A DNA stretch of 59,764 nucleotides. Source: an uncultured Deferribacteres bacterium (lineage in GTDB: Bacteria > Zhuqueibacterota > JdFR-76 > DREG01). The stretch lies in contig CAJVYQ010000030.1 of NCBI GenBank assembly GCA_913009825.1, forward strand, positions 1-59,764, written 5' to 3'. Below, in pieces: positions 1-7,717 of the stretch. Position numbers and translations under genes: made by a program. The notes under the pieces were generated by a model, which had not been told where the DNA came from, searched no databases, and saw only the letters and a list, made by a program, of their open reading frames with translations. Positions within the stretch are counted from its first letter, which is position 1. The number at the start of each line of letters is the position of its first letter.

Positions 1-2
1 CA

Positions 3-248
3 ATCTACGACGAGCTTGTCCAGATTCATCGGGAACGACTGACCCGTGAACGTGACAAGGGAACGTATGCCTTTGCTGCACGGCGCAGAGCTGTGGAACG
101 TATCGGGCTTCCGCAGGTTCGGGATCACCGACTGGCCATTCTGGAGCGGGAGGAGCGCGAATGGTTTGCACAACTGGAACGTAGATCTCAGATTATCCCG
201 GAAATGGTGCCGCTTCTCATAATAAAAGTGATGAGTAATGAGGACTGA
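3..248 (+). CDS. C-terminal end of a BREX-3 helicase-like protein (partial)
   Basis: An open frame enters from the window edge and runs 81 codons to TGA at 246-248. The visible tail is rich in Arg and Glu (for example LAILEREEREWFAQLERR) and ends PEMVPLLIIKV. No catalytic motif is in view. The assignment rests on context: the next genes downstream are pglZ and a BrxA-like gene, and in BREX type 3 loci a helicase (BrxHII) precedes pglZ. An Arg/Glu-rich helical tail would fit the end of an SNF2/DEAD-type protein. The last codons lie in the simple repeat that flanks the following four-helix-bundle gene, so the natural C-terminus may have been replaced. A different helicase or another BREX protein is possible. 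Confidence 0.5.
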   Translation: MYDELVQIHRERLTRERDKGTYAFAARRRAVERIGLPQVRDHRLAILEREEREWFAQLERRSQIIPEMVPLLIIKVMSNED

Positions 249-258
249 GTGATGAGTG
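228..258. repeat. GTGATGAGT-type simple repeat, left flank of the S23-family gene
   Basis: The stretch is built from words such as GTGATGAGT, AATGAG and ACTGAGTGATGAG. It is the inverted counterpart of the repeat at 639-677 on the other side of the four-helix-bundle gene. It overlaps the helicase stop codon and the start of that gene. Confidence 0.75.
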
Positions 259-632
259 AAAAAATTGAAAAATTTGAAGACCTGATTGCATGGCAGAAAG
301 CTCGCATATTAACACGGAAAATATATCAGGTTACCCGGGAAGGAGAGTTTGCAAAAGATTTTGGTCTTCGGAATCAGATACAACGAGCCGCCGTTTCGAT
401 CATGTCGAATATTGCCGAAGGGTTCGAACGATATAATCCTAATGAGTTTCATCAGTTCCTTTCTATTGCCAAGGCATCATGTGCCGAGGTACGTTCTCAA
501 CTATATGTTGCTTTGGACGTTGCTTATCTGAATAATGATCAATTTATCTCTCTGTTAAATCTGGCGAAAGAAACGGGCAGAGTCATCGGTGGTCTCAGAA
601 TTTCCGTAGACAAGAGACGAGACCCCAGATGA
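252..632 (+). CDS. Four-helix-bundle protein, S23/IVP (23S rRNA intervening sequence) family
   Basis: This 126-aa protein has the family hallmarks: an N-terminal F-E-D-L-x-A-W-Q-K-A motif, a [13 protein letters not shown]-x-S-N-I-A-E-G core (about residues 40-60) and a following EFHQFL..A..S..E helix. The family is homologous to the Avd accessory proteins of diversity-generating retroelements and is often encoded inside 23S rRNA intervening sequences; its molecular role is unclear. ATG at 252 was preferred over the adjacent GTG at 249. Inverted simple repeats flank the gene, and its TGA overlaps the ATG of pglZ (ATGA, 629-632), so the two may be translationally coupled. Its place between helicase and pglZ looks like an insertion into the defence operon. 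Confidence 0.85.
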   Translation: MSEKIEKFEDLIAWQKARILTRKIYQVTREGEFAKDFGLRNQIQRAAVSIMSNIAEGFERYNPNEFHQFLSIAKASCAEVRSQLYVALDVAYLNNDQFISLLNLAKETGRVIGGLRISVDKRRDPR

Positions 633-638
633 CAAAAA

Positions 639-677
639 ACTCATCACTCAGCACTCATCACTCATTACTGCCCTCAG
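639..677. repeat. ACTCATCACTCAGC-type repeat, right flank of the S23-family gene
   Basis: Inverted relative to 228-258. It encodes the odd N-terminus of PglZ (NSSLSTHHSLLPSE) just before the recognisable SWRNPILQEF start, so it appears to have replaced the original pglZ start region. Confidence 0.75.
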
Positions 678-903
678 AATCCTGGCGAAACCCGATTTTA
701 CAGGAGTTTCAGCCGAAAGTTGCAAAACTGACAATTGTAAGCGATCCGGATCAATTGCTTTCTGAGGAACAAATGATTTCAGAGTTACGGAAACGCGGTT
801 TTGGCCTCATTGAATTTGAAGATCCCGTCATGTTTCGTTATGCCTATGAGTCGCGATATCGTTCCCAATGGGACAAAGGGTTGGAAACGGATCTTGTCGT
901 CAT

Positions 904-937
904 ACTCAGAACTCATCCCTCAGAACTCATCACTCTT
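904..937. repeat. ACTCAGAACTCATC repeat inside pglZ (in frame)
   Basis: A copy of the S23-flanking repeat read as LRTHPSELITLP within pglZ, immediately before the conserved PYDLLQAGRR segment. Confidence 0.65.
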
Positions 938-1710
938 CCCTACGATCTCCTGCAGGCAGGACGAAGACTTTCCTTTAATCTCGGAGATCTGTTCCCCAAT
1001 CTGAGTTATCCGGTGGTTGCTGCGTTAGACGCACAAGACCTTGATGCGCTCTATCGGGCTCAGGTCCAACACACGCCGGGGAACATGGGTGACAACGCGA
1101 CAAAAGAATTCGCATTGCGCCACGTATTCGAGATTGCACCTGAGCTTATAAAGCAGCCGCCCGATCTTCTGCGTGTCTTGCTGCGCCTTCATTACAGGGG
1201 CCAGCGGATACCTGCCATACTTGACCAGCGTTTTATTCAGGTACTAAGGCAGAACGGGCTGTTCGAAAAGTGGCCGCTCGACAAGATCATTTCCGACCGC
1301 GAGGCATTCTTTGCCTTCCTGCAGGAACGTTGGCCGGCCTTCCTGGATCGTATGACCACCCAGGGACAATCAATGACAGTGAGCGAAGACAAGGATGCTT
1401 ACCTGTCTGCGTGCGGCGCACAGGCAGGCGGACTGCAATACTCCGGCCCATTGGACCTTCCATTCGACCATGACGACGTTCGCGTTTATATCGACAACCT
1501 TTTTCTTGAGGGCCTGCTCCATTCAGTGCCTTATGATAACGCCGGTGATTTGACATCGACCTGGGTTGGAATTGGTATCCGGACCGATCCGGCAATTGAT
1601 AGCCGGCGCAGGCTGGACCGGTTGATCGAAACGATCCGGGACGCCATTCCCACAGGGGATGCCGGGCACGCGGAATGGTTCCGTTTTGGATACGCCTATG
1701 CAAAGATGAA

Positions 1711-1759
1711 AGTGCTGAGTGCTGAGTGCTGTGGAATGAGTGGTGATGAACATCTCAGG
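1711..1759. repeat. AGTGCTGAGTGCTGAG repeat inside pglZ (in frame, inverted)
   Basis: A copy of the same repeat family in the opposite orientation, read as KVLSAECCGMSGDEHL within pglZ. It breaks no frame. Confidence 0.65.
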
Positions 1760-1879
1760 GCTTTTGAGAAGAGTGTTGATGGTCGTTTCCTGCATTGGGT
1801 GAAACATCGATATGCCGGATTGGTTCACTTGCCTGCTACAATACCGGCAATGGTCCACCATATTCCTCGTTTCATGCTC

Positions 1880-1910
1880 CATCACTCATCACTCAGCACT
1901 CAGCACTGAA
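1880..1910. repeat. CATCACTCATCACTCAGC repeat at the pglZ frameshift
   Basis: This copy ends pglZ frame A with a repeat-encoded LHHSSLSTQH tail and a TGA. The phosphatase core resumes in another frame directly after it (KACFLLVDGLALDQW). It is the most likely cause of the frameshift. Confidence 0.75.
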
Positions 1911-2731
1911 ACCAAAGCTTGCTTTCTGCTGGTGGATGGTTTGGCTCTGGACCAGTGGATCGTCTTGCGTGACGTGCTGCAATCTCAAAGGCAGGATTTG
2001 ATCTTCCGCGAAAGCGCCGTGTTTGCATGGATACCCACCGTTACGTCAGTGTCCCGGCAGGCAGCCTTCGCTGGTAAGCCGCCGATTTACTTCCCCGCGA
2101 GTATCAATACTACGAACAGGGAACAATCTCTGTGGGCGCAGTTCTGGGCGGATCAGGGGCTGACAGGGCCCGCTACAGCCTACGCCAGGGGCCTTGGAGA
2201 CGGTGATATAGACAAGGTTCGTGAGATTTTATCACATCCACAGATTCGTGTTGCCGGGCTTGTTGTCGACAAGGTCGACAAGATTATGCACGGCATGGAG
2301 CTGGGTGCCGCCGGTATGCTCAACCAGGTGCGCCAATGGGCTATGCAGGGCTTTATGTCCGAACTTATTGACACTCTTCTCGACCAGGGCTTTCAGATTT
2401 TCTTGAGCTCCGACCATGGCAACATCGAGGCAAGAGGTTGTGGACGACCGGCTGAAGGTGCGGTCGCGGATATACGGGGCGAACGCGTTCGCGTGTATCC
2501 GGATGACCTGTTGCGAGCAGCGGTCAAGGAACGCTTTCGTGATGCCATAGAATGGCCGTCGCTTGGTCTTCCGGATGATTATTGCGCTTTACTGGCTCCA
2601 CATCGAAAGGCATTCATTCGCGATGGCGAAACCATTGTTGGCCACGGCGGAATTTCTATCGAAGAGCTGATTGTCCCTCTGATTCAAATTGAACGCCTGC
2701 CTGTGCATCACACGCAGACAGAGAGGGAAGT

Positions 2732-3478
2732 ATGAACAATCGTCAGAAACAGATTGGGATTGACCGGCACATTCGTTTGGAATGGCTTGAGTATACCTCT
2801 AATATGGTACTAGCCGGTAATGATGAGGATGATGTTAAGGATAAACTTGAGCAATTACTTACAACCGTCTTCCCATCTTCGTCTCCCAATACCAGGGGGT
2901 CACTTTCTAAGACACTCACAATTCTCTTGAAAACATGGCTGCGTGTACATCGGGATATTCAATCATTAAGAGACACTGGCCTCGAACTACTTCAATCAGT
3001 GAAAAAAACTGACCTCATCGCAATACACTGGGGAATGATCATGGCTGCCTACCCTTTTTGGGGGTCTGTTGCCGGACAAACCGGGCGCCTTCTTCGGCTT
3101 CAAGAGAATGTCTCAGCAAGCCAAATACAGCGGCGCCTTCGTGAGCGGTTTGGGGAGAGAGAAACAGTTTCAAGAGCAACTCGGCGCGTCATTCATTCTT
3201 TCGTCGATTGGGGCGTTTTAAACGGAACCAAAGAGATAGGCGTCTATAAAAAGGAACATAAATACACAATTGATGATCCTAAAGTTATCTCCTGGCTCAT
3301 CGAGGCTTCTCTTCACGCCCGTACCAACAAGGCAGCCACTATAAAAGAAATTCTGAGCAGTCCAAACATCTTTCCGTTTTGTCTTGATCATATTTCAGCG
3401 GAACAAGTGGTCTCCCTATCATCCCACCTTGACCTACTACGCCACGGATTGGATGACATTTTAGTGATGTTGCGATAA
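2732..3478 (+). CDS. BrxA-like protein at the end of the BREX locus (tentative)
   Basis: A 248-aa, mostly helical, soluble protein with no signal peptide. Its ATG overlaps the pglZ stop (ATGA, 2732-2735), so it belongs to the same transcript. Central features are a predicted helical block with AIHWGMIMAAYPFWGSVAGQ (about residues 96-115) and a C-terminal half resembling a winged-helix arrangement (QIQRRLRERFGERETVSRATRRVIHSF). BREX type 3 operons usually carry brxA after pglZ, and the small helical BrxA (DUF1819) proteins are of comparable size, so this is the best guess. I do not recognise a diagnostic motif; it could be another BREX-associated protein. It is the last gene of the operon in this window. 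Confidence 0.55.
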   Translation: MNNRQKQIGIDRHIRLEWLEYTSNMVLAGNDEDDVKDKLEQLLTTVFPSSSPNTRGSLSKTLTILLKTWLRVHRDIQSLRDTGLELLQSVKKTDLIAIHWGMIMAAYPFWGSVAGQTGRLLRLQENVSASQIQRRLRERFGERETVSRATRRVIHSFVDWGVLNGTKEIGVYKKEHKYTIDDPKVISWLIEASLHARTNKAATIKEILSSPNIFPFCLDHISAEQVVSLSSHLDLLRHGLDDILVMLR

Positions 3479-4302
3479 AAAGTTGCTAAGATGTCTTTTT
3501 TCATTACAAAGGAAAGGTCCGAATAACAAAGTCTAATAAGGCCATGTACTGACCGGCAATTTCTCAGTTCCCCATTTTTTTATGTGTATCTGGCCGTTAC
3601 ATTAGGTTCAATTCTTGAACAGAAAGACAGACAATTCTACATCGAAAACAGATTCAAATATCTGAAAGAACAAATTGAAACAGTTTTACATAAAAGAAAC
3701 GAATAGATACATACGATCCATCGGTTTTCATCAATATTTTGCTCTTTGTTTCGAAATCTGTTTTCAAGTAACATATTATTTCTTTGATAATTATTTAAAT
3801 AAAAAAAGGGTTACAATTCTGTCCGCAAGTTCGGAAATGTTGGTTGTCTTCAACCGTTTTAAGATAAAGCCCGGAGAGGAATAGTGGCAAAACTGTTCCA
3901 CAAGCTAAAGCTCTTGGCAATGAAAAGAAGAGAGAAGTATTTATTGGGCTCCTCCTGTAGCGGATGACTTCTCCAAGTTCGTGGATTCATAAAGGTACCC
4001 AAACTACAGGATGCCTTTGCTTAATTCTACTCAATTTAATCCACTAAGTTGTCATTTCTGCTTAAATCGTACACTAATACAAAACCAATCTTTTTTCAAA
4101 GAGCTAAAATTTGATGTTTTTTTACTGTAGTTTGGCAAAAATGTCATTCTATATGTAGCGAAGAATCTATTTTCCCCCACCGGAGATTCTTCCCGCCTTA
4201 GTTGGACAGGCGTCAAGCTCACCCGCCTGCACGGGCAGGCCTGCCTGTGCAGACAGGGAATGACACCCCCCTCTAAAATTTGTCAAACTACTATTTTTTT
4301 AT
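3479..4302. other. Intergenic region with gene debris and a hairpin repeat
   Basis: No convincing gene. An open stretch at 3527-3706 reads TLGSILEQKDRQFYIENRFK, which looks protein-like but has no good start and may be the worn 3' end of a lost gene. The AUG-initiated frame at 3675-3884 has no recognisable features. A hairpin repeat follows at 4142-4265. Confidence 0.5.
4142..4265. repeat. TGTCATTC...GAATGACA hairpin repeat
   Basis: The ends are TGTCATTC and GAATGACA, with AGAATCT/AGATTCT inside and a CCTGCCTGTGCAG-type palindrome at 4219-4257. A related unit lies inside the miniature element at 7494-7645. It sits between the convergent BREX and two-component transcripts and could serve as a terminator. 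Confidence 0.6.
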
Positions 4303-5652
4303 TTAAAACCGCAGCGTAAAAACAGTTCTGCGTTTGGGTTCGGAATGAACGCTGATAGCTCCGCTGTGAAGCCTCATAATTTGGCGGGACAGGCTTAAAC
4401 CGATGCCGGAACCCTCCTTTTTTGTGGTGAAAAAAGGGATGAAGATTTTTTCTTTTACTTCGTCGATTATGCCTGGACCGTTATCGATAACCTGAATCAT
4501 AACCCGGCCCCTCTCATCCAAATGGGCATCCATCCCGATTATGGCATTGGCTTGGCCCTGCAAAGCCTGCAAAGCATTTTTCAAGAGATTGAGGATCACT
4601 TGCTCAACCAATTCCAAATCGGCGGTAAGTTCCAGATTTTCAGGAAAAATCTGTGTAGAAAATTGAATGTTATTGTCTTTTAATTGACCGGCCATCAATT
4701 GTTCGATCTCCCGAAACATTTTTTTGATGGGAAAAAATTGAAACTTTGGCGTAGGCAGTCTGGTTAAACGCCGGTATGCTTCCACAAAATGAAGCAGCCC
4801 TTCGCTTCGCCTTTGGATGGTTTGCGCCGCTTCCTGAACATCTGAAACAGTATTCCTGTTTATTTGGTACGGATCATCAACTGTGCAATCCTTCAGCAGA
4901 TCATTCATGGTCGCGGCCAGGGAAGAGATCGGCGTAATGGAATTCATAATTTCATGTGTCAAAACACGGATCAATTTTTGCCAGGCTTCGAACTCTTTCT
5001 CTTCCAACTCACTTTGGATATTCTGAATAGAAACAAGTTTAATTGTCCGGTACTGCAATTTAAATTCCCTCGCATGAATAGCCAATTGCAGCAATTCATC
5101 TCCATCCCGAACCTGTACCAATGTTTTTTGCCCGGATTTCAATTTTTCCAGAGCTTTTACCAGTGAATCGCTTCGTGACTCGAGCTTTTTAATATTATGC
5201 AGTTGATTAATTCGTAACTGCTTTTTTGCCGCTGTGTTAAAAAATTCCACAGTCCCATCCAAACGAAAAGCGATCAATCCGATTCCCACATGCTGCACCA
5301 CTGTCTGCAGGTAGCGATAATTTTCCTCTTTTTCTGCTCTTGTCTTGCGAAAATCGTCGATTACTTCTGAAAAAGCCTTACTCAGTTCATCAAACGAATT
5401 CCCCATCCCTTTCAGATTGAAGGATTGGGAAAAATCAGAATACCGTACCGCTTCAAGAAATCGAGTTAAATATTGATTGGTTTTTTCAACATATCTGATA
5501 AGGGCAATCATTTGGTAGAGAATAAAAACAACAACAATAAAAGTAGTGGCCGGCGGTCCCGCTTTAATCGCCAAATAGGAGAAAAGAAAAACAGAACCAA
5601 ACAGGAGAATGATTCTGAAAATTATTTGCAGCCGAAAATGTTTAAATGCCAT
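4303..5652 (-). CDS. NtrY-like sensor histidine kinase
   Basis: This 449-aa kinase is the likely partner of the adjacent sigma-54 activator. Two membrane helices lie near residues 11-30 and 36-54, followed by a HAMP-like linker, a PAS-like region (about 112-210), a HisKA domain with LTHEIMNSITP (His233) and a HATPase domain with NLLKNALQAL (N box), DNGPGI (G1) and GSGIGLSLSRQI (G2). The short periplasmic loop suggests sensing within or at the membrane. The start at 5652 (MAFKHF) was chosen because it overlaps the regulator's stop by 11 nt; a longer reading frame reaches 5727 inside the regulator gene. By position it should control the divergent exporter genes. The stimulus cannot be read from sequence. 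Confidence 0.9.
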   Translation of the reverse strand: MAFKHFRLQIIFRIILLFGSVFLFSYLAIKAGPPATTFIVVVFILYQMIALIRYVEKTNQYLTRFLEAVRYSDFSQSFNLKGMGNSFDELSKAFSEVIDDFRKTRAEKEENYRYLQTVVQHVGIGLIAFRLDGTVEFFNTAAKKQLRINQLHNIKKLESRSDSLVKALEKLKSGQKTLVQVRDGDELLQLAIHAREFKLQYRTIKLVSIQNIQSELEEKEFEAWQKLIRVLTHEIMNSITPISSLAATMNDLLKDCTVDDPYQINRNTVSDVQEAAQTIQRRSEGLLHFVEAYRRLTRLPTPKFQFFPIKKMFREIEQLMAGQLKDNNIQFSTQIFPENLELTADLELVEQVILNLLKNALQALQGQANAIIGMDAHLDERGRVMIQVIDNGPGIIDEVKEKIFIPFFTTKKEGSGIGLSLSRQIMRLHSGAISVHSEPKRRTVFTLRF

Positions 5653-7018
5653 ATTTTTCCATTCTACGATAAAGAGCGGCGCGTGTGAGTCCCAGTTCCC
5701 TTGCGGCGCGGCTGATATTGCCTTCATTCTTGTGTAAAGCTTTTTGGATTACCACCTTTTCCACCGTATTCAGACTGAGATCATCAAAATATAACCCTTC
5801 AGCCCGGGTTTCCCGGCTGGAGAGCAGAAAATCCTGAGGTCGTAAAATTGTTGTATCGCTCATGATAACCGCACATTCGATTGCATGCTGCAATTCTCTC
5901 ACATTACCCGGCCAGCGATATTTTTGCAGTTTGTTCATGGTAGCGGGACCGACCGCTTTTACTTTTTTATGATATTTCTTTACGAACATGGCCAGAAAAC
6001 GATCTATTAGAAGTGGGATATCCTCTTTCCGCTCGTGCAGCGACGGTAACTGAATTTCCACCGTATTGATACGGTAGAGTAGATCCTGACGAAAATGATT
6101 CTCTGATATCATTTCGTAAATAGGCATATTTGTAGCGCAAATGAGATGAATATCAATAGGACGCTGTTTGTGCGAACCAACCCGAATTACTTCCCGGTTC
6201 TGAATCACCTGCAGCAATTTGGCCTGCAGCGACAAGGGTAGATTGCCGATTTCATCCAAAAAGAGCGTACCGCCGGAAGCGACCTCAAACCGGCCGATGC
6301 GATCCTCTTTTGCATCTGTGAATGCGCCCCGTACATGGCCGAAAAGTTCACTTTCGAAGAGGCTCTCCGAAATAGCGCCCATATCCAGACTGATAAAAAC
6401 TTTATCGAAACGCAGGGATTGACGATGGATGGCGCGGGCAACCAATTCTTTGCCGGTGCCATTTTCGCCAAGGATCAACACATTGGCATCCGTGAGAGAT
6501 ACTTTTTGGATCATTTCGTAAACACGCAGCATGGCCGGGCTGTTACCGATAATCTCCTGAAAGTTCTGATCGATATCGGCGTTCAATTGCTGCCGCTGAG
6601 TGCGAAACTGCTCTGCTTTATTACGCGCCTGCCGCAGTTTCAGGGCTGCAGAAATAGTGGCGATTAATTTCTCGTTCTGCCACGGTTTGAGGACAAAATC
6701 CGTAGCGCCCTCTTTGATAGCTCGCACCGCCATTTCCACATCGCCATAAGCCGTAATCAAAATCACGACAACAGACGGATCTATCTGCAGAATTTTATTT
6801 AACCAATAAAATCCTTCCGATCCGCTGGTTGTATCACGGTTAAAATTCATATCTAACAGAACTACATCGTATGTTTCATTCCGAAGAAGGGTCCCTATTT
6901 TTCCCGGATTCTTTTCAGTATGAACCGTGGAAAAATGATTTTTCAATAATAAAGATACCGCGAGCAGAACATCTTCATCGTCATCTACCACCAGTATTTT
7001 ACCATATCTGTTTGCCAT
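5642..7018 (-). CDS. NtrC-family sigma-54-dependent response regulator
   Basis: A 458-aa three-domain activator. The receiver domain has the VDDDED acidic pocket and phospho-acceptor Asp56 (VVLLDMNF) with a later KPW lysine. The AAA+ domain has Walker A (GENGTGKE), a GAFTDA loop (a variant of the sigma-54-contacting GAFTGA), Walker B (GGTLFLDEIGNLP) and an R-finger region. The C-terminal Fis-type helix-turn-helix is NISRAARELGLTRAALYRRM. It leads the regulator-kinase operon and is divergent from the adaptor gene. Candidate binding sites are the TGTYC-N6-GRACA inverted repeats at 7412-7427 and 32448-32463, both upstream of sigma-54-like promoters. Confidence 0.94.
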   Translation of the reverse strand: MANRYGKILVVDDDEDVLLAVSLLLKNHFSTVHTEKNPGKIGTLLRNETYDVVLLDMNFNRDTTSGSEGFYWLNKILQIDPSVVVILITAYGDVEMAVRAIKEGATDFVLKPWQNEKLIATISAALKLRQARNKAEQFRTQRQQLNADIDQNFQEIIGNSPAMLRVYEMIQKVSLTDANVLILGENGTGKELVARAIHRQSLRFDKVFISLDMGAISESLFESELFGHVRGAFTDAKEDRIGRFEVASGGTLFLDEIGNLPLSLQAKLLQVIQNREVIRVGSHKQRPIDIHLICATNMPIYEMISENHFRQDLLYRINTVEIQLPSLHERKEDIPLLIDRFLAMFVKKYHKKVKAVGPATMNKLQKYRWPGNVRELQHAIECAVIMSDTTILRPQDFLLSSRETRAEGLYFDDLSLNTVEKVVIQKALHKNEGNISRAARELGLTRAALYRRMEKYGI

Positions 7019-7110
7019 AAGCAGTCCGTTTAAAAAATGTTCAATTTAAATTGCGTAATTATTTTCACCTAACTTCCGTCGCAAAGGTTTTGTTTTTAAA
7101 AATAAATATT

Positions 7111-7266
7111 GTAACCGATCACAGGAGTAAAAATTAACCCTCGCCTGAAGCTGAAGCAACAGGCTTAAATATGGAAGCACCCTAAAGGGCGCTTTAACGT
7201 CCTGCCACTTTTGAGCCTGAGCGTTTATCCTCAGGCGGTATTGCGAACGCTCCTGTGATTGGTTAC
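7111..7266. mobile_element. Miniature inverted-repeat element with GTAAC ends (IS66-like signature)
   Basis: Terminal inverted repeats GTAACCGATCACAGGAG / GCTCCTGTGATTGGTTAC bound a 156-bp non-coding element. The flanks are TAAATATT (7103-7110) and TAAATATC (7267-7274), a target duplication matching at 7 of 8 bases. GTAA ends with 8-bp duplications are characteristic of the IS66 family, so this looks like a non-autonomous derivative. It lies in the divergent regulator/adaptor intergenic region. Confidence 0.8.
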
Positions 7267-7411
7267 TAAATATCGTCTGTTTTGTTCTTCAAGCTATCCA
7301 TTGCCAACACACTGTATCGGGGGAATGGGAAAATGTTGGCATGGATCATTTCAGATACGAGTCATTTTAAAATAGGATACATGAAACAAAAAGTAAAGAT
7401 TTTTTATTACC

Positions 7412-7427
7412 TGTCCATTTTCGGACA
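7412..7427. promoter_or_regulatory. Candidate enhancer (activator binding site), TGTCC-N6-GGACA
   Basis: A perfect 5-6-5 inverted repeat. It has the same geometry and near-identical arms as the site at 32448-32463, and both lie upstream of a sigma-54-like promoter. It is the proposed binding site of the NtrC-type regulator encoded at 5642-7018. Confidence 0.55.
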
Positions 7428-7493
7428 CACCTTGTATGCTGGTGAACATTATTAAAAATCACATTGATCAATCGATCCCATATCTTTAATAAA

Positions 7494-7645
7494 ACCTAAA
7501 TCGAGCGATTCTTAGTTTGAAACAACCACCCAAAGAGTTTTGTCATTCTGCCTGCCCGACCGCAGGCGGGAAAGAATCTTGTTAGTTCTGTGCACTAAAC
7601 CAACAAGATTCCTACGGAATGACATGAGAATCGCTCAATTCAGGT
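7494..7645. mobile_element. Miniature element, ACCTAAAT...GAGCGATTCT family, copy 1 (152 bp)
   Basis: Terminal repeats ACCTAAATCGAGCGATTCT and AGAATCGCTCAATTCAGGT. The interior is a TGTCATTC...GAATGACA hairpin unit, different from the interiors of the 119-bp copies at 45307-45425 and 56382-56500. It sits between the candidate enhancer and the sigma-54-like promoter, ending 12 bp before the -24 element. Confidence 0.8.
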
Positions 7646-7655
7646 AAAAACAATA

Positions 7656-7673
7656 TTGGCACGGTTATTGACA
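7656..7673 (+). promoter_or_regulatory. Sigma-54-like promoter for the exporter genes
   Basis: TTGGCACGGTTATTGACA: a -24 TGGCAC box and a -12 TTGA box with exactly 10 nt between GG and GA. The -12 dinucleotide is GA rather than the consensus GC. It lies about 45 bp before the adaptor ATG, and a sigma-54 activator is encoded divergently. Confidence 0.7.
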
Positions 7674-7717
7674 TATCATCAGCGTATTTATTAAATATGT
7701 TGTGACAGGAGTTTCGG

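Larger units (their letters stand above)
629..2735 (+). pseudogene. pglZ: pglZ (BREX-type alkaline-phosphatase-fold protein), split by a frameshift
   Basis: Two frames together give a full PglZ. Frame A (629-1909) has the N-terminal region: SWRNPILQEF, LPYDLLQAGRRLSFNLGDLF, FALRHVFEIAPELIKQP, REAFFAFLQERWPAFLDR, and ends at HIPRFM followed by a repeat-encoded tail. Frame B (about 1906-2735) has the phosphatase core: FLLVDGLALDQW (metal-site Asp), VTSVSRQAAF, VVDKVDKIMHG and SSDHGNIEARG. The frames switch inside an ACTCATCACTCAGCACT repeat at 1880-1910, so the repeat insertion broke the gene exactly between the N-terminal region and the catalytic domain. Two other copies (904-937 and 1711-1759) are read through in frame. 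PglZ is a core BREX component. The downstream BrxA-like gene overlaps the stop codon by 4 nt. Either the gene is dead, or the two halves are made separately. Confidence 0.85.

Noticed and set aside
3675-3884. 69-codon plus-strand frame
   Set aside because: No ribosome site, AT-driven composition and no recognisable motif; it follows another gene scrap and is most likely chance.
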